Below are positions 23,343-34,055 of a stretch of DNA of 64,000 bases, one piece after another. How positions within the stretch are numbered: position 1 is the first letter of the stretch; each line of letters begins with the position of its first letter. The notes under the pieces are model-generated. The model made no database searches. It saw nothing but the letters and a program-made list of their open reading frames with translations, and was not told the DNA's origin. The stretch lies in the NCBI GenBank assembly GCA_020152595.1, contig JAIGNY010000081.1, forward strand, positions 62,001-126,000, written 5' to 3'. The DNA is from Chiridota heheva. Its lineage: Eukaryota > Echinodermata > Holothuroidea > Apodida > Chiridotidae. The position numbers and the translations under genes are program-made.

Positions 23343-23861
23343 CTAATATTACCAAGAATGTATGAATCCACTCAAGAGTGCAATTTACAAGTCCAAACTT
23401 TAATTTGTGTGCGTAAATGTATGACCTTTGGCGCTTCTTTCAGTGATTTTGTTAAGAATAATCTAGTTGAGGTGGCTGATATTTTCTTACTTTTTCCTCT
23501 AATAATTTTGTATGTATGGTAGCGGAATCACTGATGAGCAGGATCACAAAAATGCCCAAAATTTGTATGATCAGTAATTGAAGCAAAAGCTGTAATTGTT
23601 TAATTAACAGAGGATACTTGAAAAAATCTTCATATGGTCATAAAATCTTATCCATGCTGTTTTAGAAATAATAGAAGCTTTGCAAAATATTGTCCAGTTC
23701 TAAAAATCATTAGCCCTTTAATTTCAATTTATTGCTTCCAGTACAAATGTACATTTGTAAAAAGGATTAACATTTAATAACATCATATAATATAAAAAAA
23801 ATGTATGTAAAACATATAGTTATGATATAAATGATAAATCTATAGATACAAAAAATAAATA
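23343..23861. other. Intron 2 sequence, nothing recognised
   Basis: AT-rich, no gene or repeat recognised. Confidence 0.45.
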
Positions 23862-26215
23862 TAATATATATATATATATATATAAGACATAACCAGGTAA
23901 AATGGGCTAAAGGATTAAAAAAGAATTAAAGAAGTGACCATAGCTGTCCATTTTGTATATAAAGAGCCGCGCGGTAGATAAAAGAATGTTTGTACAGTTT
24001 TATTCTGAATTTTGGCACTATGTTTGGATTGCAAACATTTCTATTGCTTTTGGCAAGAAGGCTTTGTAAAACATTATGTAATGGATGACTTTCAGTTGAA
24101 TATATTTTTCTTGCTATTGCACTAAAATCTGATTTGGCTTTGTCGTAGAGAATACAAATAAGGGTAAAATAGTCCAAATTAATAATCTTTGCCGTATATC
24201 TTAAAAATTTCTTAATTCTGTCTTTGTCTTTTTCTAGTAAGTGATGATACCAAACTGGTACGGCACAAAGGAGCTGGGATATAATTACGGATTTAAAAAG
24301 ATTCATTCTGGCATTAAAATTACAAAAAGATAAAATATACGATAAGCTTGACACAATATAGTAAACTTTACTCAGCATTTTTGATATGTGTGGGGTAAAA
24401 GACAGTTTGTCATCTATACAAACACATCAGTTTTCGTACATTTGGCAACCTTAGATCCGTTGATAATTATGCTTTCAGACTTACACTGTAGAAGGCCCAT
24501 GTGTTTTACGTTTTTGTTTACAAAACACATTTCCTTTGATTTCTTTGGGTTCAGCAACAAGTTTTTATCATCACATTTGGATACGACATCATTGACAAAG
24601 GTTTGGGACTCCATTTGGTCTCCAATTACAGATTTTTTGGCAATTTTGCATGAAATGGCAGTATCGTCAGCATACTAAGTTACACAAATGTTCTCTCCCG
24701 ACCGGATTTCATCTGTGTATATAGTAAAAAGTATTGCAGAGAGAGGGCCTCCCTGGGGTACACCTACATCTATTTCAGCTTTTTCTGACAATCCTTTGTC
24801 TAATCATATTTGTCGGGTCCACCCTTCAAGAAATTGGGCTATCAGATGAATAAGCCACGGATCTTTTACAAATTTAGTTAAGTCCTTGAGTAGATAGTTT
24901 GGCAACACTGTGTTAAACACACTTGAAAAATCAAGGAAAAGAACCTTTGATATAGTGGTTTAATTCCTTGCAATTCAAATGAGTAATGATATCGTTAACC
25001 AGAACCAGTATAGCATCTACACATGAAATGCCCTTTTTATAGGCAAACTGATACGCATCACCTACTTCTTCAACTCTCTCCATCAAACAGGGCAATATAA
25101 TTTTCTGAAGGCTGTTAAAAGCAATACTTGCTAAATCTATCGGCTTATAATCAGTTTGCAGTTTTAGGTGTCTTACTTTTGGGAATAGGGGCTGTTATGG
25201 CATTTGTCCACAGCAATGGTATTTGACTCTTGGAAATAGTTTCCTCAAAAATGTATGTGTATAAAGGGGCTTAATCGTCACTTAGAAACTTAAAGACCCA
25301 CCAAAGAAGTTTATCAGATCCGCAGGCAACACCCTTTTTAACCTTTTTGAAATGATTACATACAGATTCTACATTTAACTCAGTAATGCATGCATCTCCC
25401 GTGTATTCTGGCAAGGAAAAGTCAATGTCTTTGTTACGGGAATAATTCAAACGACCAAAATGTGTGTTTAGTTCATCCCCAAGAATTTCATCAATACAAA
25501 CTTTATTGTTTTCATCTGGGTTTCTAACAGATTTAATCAAGCTCCAAAAAGAATTTGAATTAGCCTTTATGTGACCAAAGGTTTCACTCCTCACATCTCA
25601 TACACATTTATTTATTGTCCTCTGAATCTTGTTTCTCAAGCCTTTATTCTCTCCTCCCTTCCTCTATCGCCTCTTCCTCTTTTTCCAGTTGGGTAATTCT
25701 GCTATCCAGTGGAATGCGTTTTGTCATTATTACGGGTGCTGATTTTTTGAGTGGTATACACTGTTTACTAACAAAATCGATGTAGCATGAAGTAATTTCT
25801 GTCAACTCATCAAGACTGTCCGATGATTCTTTGAACATATTCCAGTCAGTGGTCTTAAGACATTCCTGCATTTTCATTATATTTTGGTCTGTTAAATCTT
25901 TTTCCGTTTTCCTTTTTCTATGTTCAAATTTACGGTGCTTTTTGTTGTATTTTAGCATTAGTAATACAGTTATGATCAGACGTGGAAATGGGGCTCTCTT
26001 TCTTGTTACGTAATAATCACCTTTGACATATACAACATCCAGAGTTGAATTCACGTTGGGGAAGGTGACAAAATCTACTTCAGTTTTGAAGGACAATGTT
26101 TTAAGGAATCTGATTCTTTGCCTGTTTATGTCACCAACAATAATGAAATAGGTCCTGGGATTTTCTCTTTGTAGATTAGTAAAAACCGCTTTAAGTTGTA
26201 TTTATATTTTACACT
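23862..26215 (-). mobile_element. CR1/Jockey-group LINE, degenerate
   Basis: Minus strand. Upstream linker with DWNMFKESSDSLDELTEITS (near 25850), then a KSVRNPDENN linker and a KKGVACGSDKLLWWVFK start-of-RT block (near 25340). An RT core follows with an FDFSSVFNTVL-like block (near 24920), then PKKSKEMCF (near 24540). The thumb/C-terminal region has VPVWYHHLLEKDKDRIKKFLR (near 24230). A (TA)n run at 23862-23884 is its likely 3' tail. Many frame breaks. Confidence 0.72.
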
Positions 26216-27632
26216 GCAAGTTATTTAATCTGGGAACACGAATCCTGCATAAACTATTTCAAACCATGAAACAAGCAAAGTATACCTGACTAAAGGTCAC
26301 TGTTTATATATTTTGAATATAATTTATATTATTCTATTAGTCAAATGTTCCAAGAATTGAATAACACTTTTTAATGGATATTTTTGGGCAGTTTTTATCC
26401 TCTTGCCACAATCAAAGTTGGTGAATGGGATATATCATCTTTACCCTCTGCCCGTCCCTGCATCTATCACCTGTCTTCCTGTCCATCAATCCATCTGTCC
26501 ACTCATGGATTTGTCTGTTGCAGGAAAAAAAAATAGATTTCTGCCATTTGAAAGGAATTCCAATTTTATGTCTTGCTTGAAATGAATATTCACTCTAAAC
26601 TATCTATTATTTAAACTTATTTACTATTTGTTAACTTCAACAATGCATTCCTGACATTACCAATTAAAAGGTGTGTCTGACATGAAAGGAGAATCACACA
26701 ACGTAGCCTCTTGCCTCAGTAGAACTTGCTTACTTCAAGTAAAGTGTCCTCACATGAATGTAAATTTAAGTAGAAATTACTGGCTTGAAAAGCGATCAAC
26801 CATAAAACATTTGGAGGAGGGTGGATATGTGAGTATGTTTTAAGGGGGTTTAGGAGATGCTTTTCTGTTAAATGTAGGGTTGTGACGACAATGATTTGTT
26901 GCCATGTGGATATACTGCCAAGCCATTGTTGCAATAATCGACAATGTTGTGATAATGTGGCGATAATAAATCCTGATAAAATATCACTGAGCGGGCACAG
27001 TACAATGCACAAGGCTAAAGTGTTTGATGTGCATACACATACAATATTATACTATAGAGGAAATTGTAAATTGTAATTTTAGGTGAGTGTTTTGGGGGGA
27101 AATACAATCAAGTAAAACTGTTTTTTGTTATTTTTCTTTATGAAAAACATTGAGCCATTCTCTGTTTTTGTTTTTATTTTATTTTTATTTAGAAGTTTGT
27201 CTTTGTGACTTCTGTCTTTTGAAACAATAATTAATGAAAATAATGAATTACCCTTAAACTCCACCTTCTTTATTATTAGCAACCACATCTCTGGCTTTGT
27301 GAATTCTCCACAACTTGTTCACTTAAGATACACCCCTTCCATTGTTAATCACTTCTACATCAAAAGAGAAAAAATATGAATGACAAGGCTGCCAGTTGCT
27401 CTATGTATAATATGTATTTAATGTGCAATGCAAACTACATGATAACTCTAATGTTGACACAACTCAGAGAGTCTTAAAAATACAGCTGCAGCTAGGTGAC
27501 TGACATGTTTGGAGGTTTGTGAATTGATACCTGCATTATAAGTCTTATTTTTGGATGGGTTGGTGTTTTTTGTGACATTTTTTTGCTTTTGTTTTAACTT
27601 TTGCTTTTTTATTAACACTTTTGGTTGACATT
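26216..27632. other. Intron 2 sequence, nothing recognised
   Basis: AT-rich intron DNA. A TCTATCACCTGTCTTCCTGTCCATC-type low-complexity stretch lies near 26460. No gene, RNA or clear mobile element recognised. Confidence 0.45.
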
Positions 27633-28260
27633 TTTGGTTCCGATGCGATCAGCATCAGGAAACTTTGCGGTAATGATGGCATGTGTGTGTATGCGTGTGT
27701 GTGTGTGTGACGGGAGCTCGTAAACATGATATCTCAAGAACCATACACCGGATTCATGTCATATGTGGTAAACATGAGCTCATGGTCTGAAAATGTGCCC
27801 TATTGTTTTTGGAGTTAATGTCTTGCATATTAATGAGTAGGTGGGGCTTAATGTTAAAATGTTCATATTTAAAGAACCATATGTCTGTTTTGTTCAAAAT
27901 ATATTGTAATTATGTTGTTAGCTAGTGTGTACCTGTTCATGGTACAAAAATGTTAAATTTCATCAATATGCATAGTGGGTGGGGCTTAACATGATTTTGT
28001 TGAAAAGAGCTTGTAAAGACAGTATCTCAAGAACTATACTTGGGATTCAGTTCATATGTGGTGCACAAATAGCCCATGGTCTGCAGATGTGTCCTAATGT
28101 TTTTCGTGGCGATGTCATGTATATTAATGAGTAGGCAGGGCTTAATATTAAGATCTTAAATTGCTAATATTTTAACAACCGTATGTCTGTTTTGTTTCAT
28201 AATTGAAGTAATTATGTTGTTAGCCAGTGCATACAGGTTAATTGGATAATAATGGTTGAA
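27633..28260. repeat. Dispersed repeat with about 293-bp tandem units, copy 1
   Basis: Starts TTTTTGGTTCCGATGCGATCAGCATCAGGAA, then two units each containing ATCTCAAGAAC (27731 and 28024), CATATTAATGAGTAGG(T/C)(G)GGGGCTTAAT and ATGTCTGTTTTGTT. The same element occurs at 38240-38990. Confidence 0.7.
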
Positions 28261-29375
28261 TTGAATTAATTGGGAAATTCCTTTTTTGTGAGGACTAAGT
28301 TATTTGGTTGTCAATATAACGTTGAGCCCATTAATGTGTTATAACATTTATTTTATAAACAATAGTTTAAACTTAAAATTCATATTCTGTGTTGGAACCT
28401 CGAAACCTTTGGTTTTCTGTTTGCAACTTGCAAGCCTAGCATATCCTATATGTATAGACAAACATAGTGTCAGCCTTCACAATATTGCCAACCCAATGTC
28501 GATATAGCGACATTAGGGTCATTGTCACGATATACATCGACATGTTGCCCAACCCTAGTTGAAGAGGCAAAATCCATATGGACATATTAATTATAATTTG
28601 ATTCAAATTGTTCCATTGGTTGAAATTTCAACCAATAGCTGCATGATTTGTTGGTTCTTGTTTTACGATTTATAATAAACTTCCATTTTAATTAACATAT
28701 CGCCCAGGCGGTTTTGGCGATAGCTTCCAAATTCTTTTTCAAACCAACAGTTATGGTTTCAAGTCCCCACTCAAGTCCCCACTCTGTCTATGACTACTAT
28801 TGTAGTATTATCTTTCTAATCTTTCACTTTTACTTTTTCTTTCTGAGAAACGCATTTAAAAAAAAAATAAGTTTCCCTTATCATTATGACATTATGCACT
28901 ATGCATGACACTTCACACACACAAAACACAATGTATGCAATGTACAAACGGACTGTATAGAAAATCTTGTGCGTTCCAGAACTGATGTAAATGTTCTCCA
29001 CCCATAATTTTACTGAGGCAAGCCTTCCTTTTTAAACATAAGGTTATCAGAAGGATTAAAGTAAGTGAACGATAAGGAGGTACATGAGGGACTTTGAGTA
29101 GCTGAGGGCTGGGTGGATAGATGGGTGGGGCTGGGTATTATATTTCAGGTATAATAATGAAGGAGGGTGGATGTGTGAGTAATACCTGAGTTAATGAGTA
29201 AAAGGTTAGTATTATGACTGAGTAGACAATAGGTTGGATGGCAAGTGAAGGTGGGTGGAGAGGGTACATGAGAGGGGAATGTAGAAGTGGCAAGCAATGA
29301 TGGATGTGTGGGAAGGGAATTGCTGATGGGTAGAGAGGGCAGGGGAATGCTGAAAGCTAGGTAGATGCAGAAGCC
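28261..29375. other. Intron 2 sequence, nothing firm recognised
   Basis: AT-rich; GGTGGATGGG-type low-complexity purine-rich DNA at about 29050-29350. No gene recognised. Confidence 0.4.
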
Positions 29376-29582
29376 TACAATCCGCGACAAAAGTACTTGA
29401 CACTTTTTTACAATCCGCGACAAAAGTACTTGACGCCTTTTTCCATTCCCCTTCTACCCCTTTTCAATGTTGAAATCAAATTTCAGCTCTCCTTTGTGTC
29501 TCCTTTTTGGCATGCCGAGAAACGAACAACATTGAAACAGGGGGGAGAGGAAAAAGTGTCAAGTATTTTGACGCGGATTGTA
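29376..29582. mobile_element. Mariner-type MITE with TA ends and a duplicated left inverted repeat
   Basis: Left TACAATCCGCGACAAAAGTACTTGAC appears at 29376 and again at 29409. The right end, GTCAAGTATTTTGACGCGGATTGTA (to 29582), is its inverse with two differences. The extended arms include the poly-T/poly-A part (CTTTTTCC / GGAAAAAG). TA termini fit a Tc1/mariner-related MITE. No coding capacity. Confidence 0.7.
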
Positions 29583-30142
29583 GATTTGAGAATGGTAGGT
29601 GGATGTAGGATGTAAGATCCACAGACAAGGGTATTTCGGACAGGAACTATGCCCACTTATTTAAATTGTTGGATAATGAGGAGGTCCAGAAAATTAACAA
29701 TAACTTTTAGAAATGCCTCGGGGCAACACAGGACAGGGAACAAAGTTTCAGACTTAAATGTATTTATCTAGAAATCTTTTGAACCTTCACCCACAAAAAC
29801 TCTATATTGCTTATAATTAGTTTCTATAATAATAAATTATCATACCTTGGACACTTATTATGATCAGCTTTGTGTGCTATATCTTTTTCAGCAGCAGATG
29901 TTAACATTTGATTAAAAGACTCAATTAATTAATCAATACTATCAACTTTGCAGCAATGCTTTTCATATTGAGTCTTGGAAAAGCAAAATGAATAGTGCAA
30001 TCATTTGTGGTTCAAATTGTTACTTATTGGAAGTTTTATCCAGAATCTAGTTTTAAAAATCATATGAGGGATTTGAAATTGTTTTCTGCTTTCAACAGCC
30101 TCTGAATATGAGTAAATACATCATGTTTGGTTTTACTTCCAG
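29583..30142. other. End of intron 2
   Basis: AT-rich; nothing recognised until the exon 3 acceptor at 30141-30142. Confidence 0.45.
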
Positions 30143-30412
30143 GTAAAGGTGATCTGATGATTGTGTTCCCTAAAATATGTGATAAGATCACAATGAAATC
30201 AACATCTCTGCAGGATTTATTAGATATTTCTGCTAGTGATATTGCTGAATTTGCCCCAAGAGGGTCATCACGTGATGACAAGTTGTTGGTGTTAGAGACA
30301 TGGTTGCAGAAGTTTAAAAAGCAGGATATCAATGAAGATGATCTTTCACGGCGTCTGGCAAATGTGCTACTGAATAAAGGTTTGAAGGATGCTGCAGCAG
30401 TAATTGTTTCAG
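30143..30412 (+). CDS. Exon 3 visible: divergent death domain 3 of CYLD-like gene
   Basis: A 90-codon exon, phase 1 at both ends. The acceptor is preceded by a pyrimidine-rich tract (TTTTACTTCCAG) and the donor is GTATGA at 30413. Segments resembling a death domain are TSLQDLLDISASDIAEFAP, KLLVLETWLQKF with the helix-5 Trp, and the final LANVLLNKGLKDAAAVI helix. The usual helix-2 Trp is not obvious, so this is the most divergent of the three. It lies only 2.5 kb upstream of the CAP-Gly exon and links the death-domain exons physically to the CYLD core. Confidence 0.65.
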
Positions 30413-31077
30413 GTATGATCTTATGTCTCTTATGTAAACAAAGTATTCATGAAGTTAAACCTGTTAGCATTAAAATATATGAAATAGAACAAATAGCATT
30501 CACATTCATGGTTCTATGAACGTGTTGTTTACATTAGGGATGCACTGTAGCTCTGGGTTAATGTTCCACCGGAACTTGGGGTAGTTCTTGTACCGGAACC
30601 GGAACTTAAATTTTAATTGCCATGTCTAAAACTGTGCATCAGCTAGTGAAGAGATAAAAAACTAGCATCTCAAAACTGAAAGGTCTGTGGAAATGTAGCA
30701 ATTCCTATGTTGATCAAATGAGTATGAGTATTAATATCTGAGCAGATCAGTGTTTCATATTTTGAAAACAGCACTTGCAGTTTTTTAGCAATGGCTGCTT
30801 TAAAGTTCAATCAGTTTTTAATTCGTGAGAATTTGTTTTGGATGAATGGGCAGACAGCTAAAAATCTTTGTGTAATTCTTGAAATTTCTTTCCAAAATCC
30901 TATTCTTGCTAGAATTTACAAAATAGAAAGATTTACAAAAGAATATACCCAAGGTAGCCCTGTAACCTTGTAATACATCACAAAAATTTATGTAAAAATG
31001 CAATTGATGCCTGAGATTTAAAAACACTGTGAAATGGTCAATGTTGAACTGATTTGGATGAATTTTTTTACAAGATA
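30413..31077. other. Intron 3, 5' part
   Basis: No gene or repeat recognised, apart from short inverted CCGGAAC/GTTCCGG-type phrases near 30565-30605. Confidence 0.4.
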
Positions 31078-31081
31078 TTAA

Positions 31082-32156
31082 CCTTTACTTTACCACGCGG
31101 CGATTGTATTGCCGTTTTCAAACCACCTTTATCTAAAAATAAACTTTACCAAAGTCCTATAGGAGTAATCTTGGTATCATTTTAAAGTACTCAGATATTT
31201 CTTTCACAAAATTTAACTTTTTTATAGAAATACAGAATTATTACAGAATTATTACAGAATTTTGAGAAAAAGTACCTAGAAAAAGGGTAAAACTAAAAAA
31301 TTGCTAAACATTTTTTTAAATGTGTTTTTTTTTCTTTCAAATCTTACGATAACTTCAAGATCACATTTTTGCTTCAAAATCAAACACGCAAGTCCTAAGA
31401 CATAATAGTATTGGTTTCTGGTTTAATTTTTATAATCCCTACCTGCAATCTTTTGTTCTGGAAAAAAAAATTTCATCAATTTCTGCCATTTTTGACCCAT
31501 TTTTTTTTTTTAAATCATGTACCCAAACCATACATTGCACATGCTTCGTTGAACCGCCGTTCGAAAGTGCTTGTAATTTCCTTTCATTTTATAAATAAAT
31601 AATGGCATACCCCTTCTATTTAGAACCCTTCCTATAAAAATTATATTTCACCTCTTCAATTTGAACGACTACGTGGTGCAAAGGAAATGTACGCGGCTAG
31701 CATGCGACCGCTCCAGGTTCGAGTCTCGCTGTGACCGCTGCATAAATAAATATTTTTTTGCTGCAGCTTTCAGGGGGTCTGTTGAATATAATTATTTTTA
31801 ATGTTTTTTCATGTTTCCTTTCTTTCTAAAAAATATAGATTAACATCATTGGAAATGAAATTTCATAAAGAATCTAAATTTGTAACACAAATCTCTGTTT
31901 TCAATAATGACAAGAAGTTACACTTGTGCAAAGATTGACCATTTATTTGTTGATCAAATTCAGTTAAAAATTGCTTAATTTGCATATTTTTGTCCAATAT
32001 TTCCTAATTTGGCTTTCATTACTCAAAAGATAAATATCATATCCTCTATTCCAGCCAAACTTGTAATGAAAGAATATTAAAGGAAAGTTGTCAAAAATGC
32101 ATATGAACAAAAGTTACAAAAATTAGGCTTGCTTTTTTCCAAAGCCCTGGTAAGGG
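31082..32156. mobile_element. Possible TTAA-flanked (piggyBac-like) MITE, 1075 bp
   Basis: TTAA at 31078-31081 and 32157-32160. Ends are CCTTTACTTTACCACG (left) and, inverted, CCCTTACCAGGGCTTT (right); they agree as CC(T/C)TTAC...ACCA with a gap. No open coding frame. It contains a tRNA-like segment at about 31667-31742. Weaker than the element at 10880-13513. Confidence 0.45.
31667..31742 (+). ncRNA. tRNA-like segment with Pol III A and B boxes
   Basis: TGGTGCAAAGG at 31674-31684 fits the A-box consensus and GGTTCGAGTCT at 31716-31726 fits the B box, 42 bases apart as in tRNAs. A clean cloverleaf acceptor stem was not found, so this is probably a tRNA-derived SINE head or remnant and not a working tRNA gene. 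Confidence 0.5.
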
Positions 32157-32160
32157 TTAA

Positions 32161-32911
32161 AGCAATTTAGCAAATGTTGCATCTACATGTCCATATACAC
32201 TACCTTTAACCTAAACCTTTTTTATTTCCAAATATATACTGTTCCGATATATACAGTATATATTTTGGTGCTGGTGCCAGTGCATAACAAGTTTACATCA
32301 TAAGAGCAATTAGGAATTGAAGAGCATATTTTTCAATTGCTATGTAGAAGGATTAGTTTGAGGTAATAAGAGTTCCTATTATATTTTGGAAGGATTACTG
32401 GCATCCTAAATAAAAAATGATATAAAGAAAAAATCACCAAAGAAACGTAAATATTACATTTGTGTGTTTTGAATTTTGTGTTTTTGCTGTAAAGCTCATC
32501 ACAGTATATAGTCTGAACTAAACTACAGTATATAGTCTGAACTAAATTAAACTAAACTGGACTAAAATCCAGTCCCATCAGTTAGTTAGATTCTCTTAAA
32601 TATATTCTAAGAGCTAAATAAACATTTTTCTCTTACTAATGGAAATCCTTGAAGGTATGCAATGGAGTCTGAAAGGAAAGAATTTTCTTTCAACAAAGTT
32701 CAGAAACCTTTCATTATAATAGATGTGATATAAAAACTTAGAGTATGTTTATTTACGGCTTTTCTATGAAAAGCACATCTTCATCTTTTTTTGTGTACTA
32801 TTATTTGGGGAACTTATTGACTTCTACATGAGTTCAGCTTGAATGCACTGCTCTTGGGATTTCATCAATTAAAAGCATAGTTACATGATATATTCCTTTG
32901 TGTTTTTGAAG
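32161..32911. other. Intron 3, 3' part
   Basis: AT-rich; a 23-bp tandem doublet (CAGTATATAGTCTGAACTAAA) at about 32502-32547. Nothing else recognised. Confidence 0.45.
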
Positions 32912-33096
32912 ATATTTTGAACGAACATCAGTGGGATGGAAGCTCTGTAGATGAATTTTTGCCAATGGAAGTGGATCTTGCAGAAAATTCAATGGTTGAA
33001 GTGGATTGGGCAGGAGGGACCAACCCTGGAGTCATCAAATGGCTGGGTAGCATATCACATTTTGAACAGGAGGGTAAAATTGCTGGAATAGAATTG
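32912..33096 (+). CDS. Exon 4 visible: first half of CAP-Gly domain
   Basis: Enters in phase 1 after AG at 32910-32911 and leaves in phase 0 at GTAAGA. After a short acidic linker it reads MVEVDWAGGTNPGVIKWLG, then a stretch ending GKIAGIEL. This is the beta-barrel half of a CAP-Gly domain, where a V.W.G..PG.IRW-like strand precedes AG(I/L)EL. CAP-Gly domains bind C-terminal EEY/F tails or, in CYLD, partners such as NEMO. The TTG at 32917 is not a start; the codons before it are part of the spliced reading frame. Confidence 0.85.
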
Positions 33097-33674
33097 GTAA
33101 GATATGAAACCAGTAAGAAAGAAAAAATAAGGTGGAAAATATCAATATAGCTTATGGTAAAGCCGTCACGTTAAATCTAAATCGAAGCTGCTTTTTTGGA
33201 ATTAAGGTTTTCTTAGATATAATATAATGACATATACATTTCTTCTATCTTAACAAATTTTTGATTGCCATTTTAATCAGTAGTAGTTTCTGCATTGTAT
33301 TTCATTCAGGTCCAGATCCAGATTAAGTGAGGGATAATTTTGTTACTGTTATAAAATGTTGTGATTTGATATTTAGGAGTTGCTTGTCTGTGTGTAAAAT
33401 GTATGTTGTATGGGAATGTGGAACACTTTTATCCCATAAACTTATTAAATGAACTTACAGTGGTTTATCCTTAATTGTACATGTACTTCATATTATCATT
33501 ATTTTTATGTATATTTAATAGAACTAGGTATTTAGCTCTTGGAATTTCATTCATTGTTTCTTTGATTTTCAATCTACTTATTGACAAACAGTTGATAATC
33601 AATTTTATAATTCAATTTTTTCCAAGATATCTCTTTTCTCAAAACCCAGTTGTTCCACATTTGATTCATTGCAG
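33097..33674. other. Intron 4
   Basis: 578 bases of AT-rich intron splitting the CAP-Gly domain; no element recognised. Confidence 0.7.
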
Positions 33675-33843
33675 GAAGAGTTTGTGCCATTTGGGGGAAC
33701 AGATGGCTACTTCGTAGGAGAAAGATATTTTTTTTGTCAGAATGGAAAAGGATTGTTTGTGCCAGTAAAGAGATGTCGGCCAGATTCAAGGTTTCTCACA
33801 GAGATGGAGACTTTCCTGTTTCCTGAAAAGAATTTAGAAGAAG
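33675..33843 (+). CDS. Exon 5 visible: second half of CAP-Gly domain
   Basis: Phase 0 acceptor after TTCATTGCAG, phase 1 donor at GTGAAT. Completes the CAP-Gly fold: [15 protein letters not shown] carries the G..DG...G.RYF.C signature, followed by [17 protein letters not shown]. The RCRPDSRF ending closely matches the last CAP-Gly domain of animal CYLD (SCRPDSRF in human). Only one CAP-Gly domain is visible; human CYLD has three, so others may lie left of the window or be absent. The Penelope-like element sits in the following intron. Confidence 0.88.
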
Positions 33844-34055
33844 GTGAATTAAACATTTAAAACATGATAATCAGGAATATGCAGTTAGTGTGTAACATTT
33901 TGAAGCTTATCTCTGTTTTCATTCTTTGTGCTTTATAGTTTCATCTGATGTGAACAAGAAATGACCTCTTTAAATGATTACTTTATAGGTTTCCTATTGT
34001 GCATAAATAATTTCTTCAATTTAATCTGCATACTTCTACAAAAACTTTATTTAAG

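Noticed and set aside
30791..30973. Possible extra exon of the CYLD-like gene between exons 3 and 4
   Set aside because: The peptide shows no death-fold or CAP-Gly pattern and there are no matching phase-1 splice borders.
31667..31742. Functional tRNA gene
   Set aside because: A and B boxes are good, but no clean acceptor stem or terminator T-run in position was found; kept as tRNA-like only.
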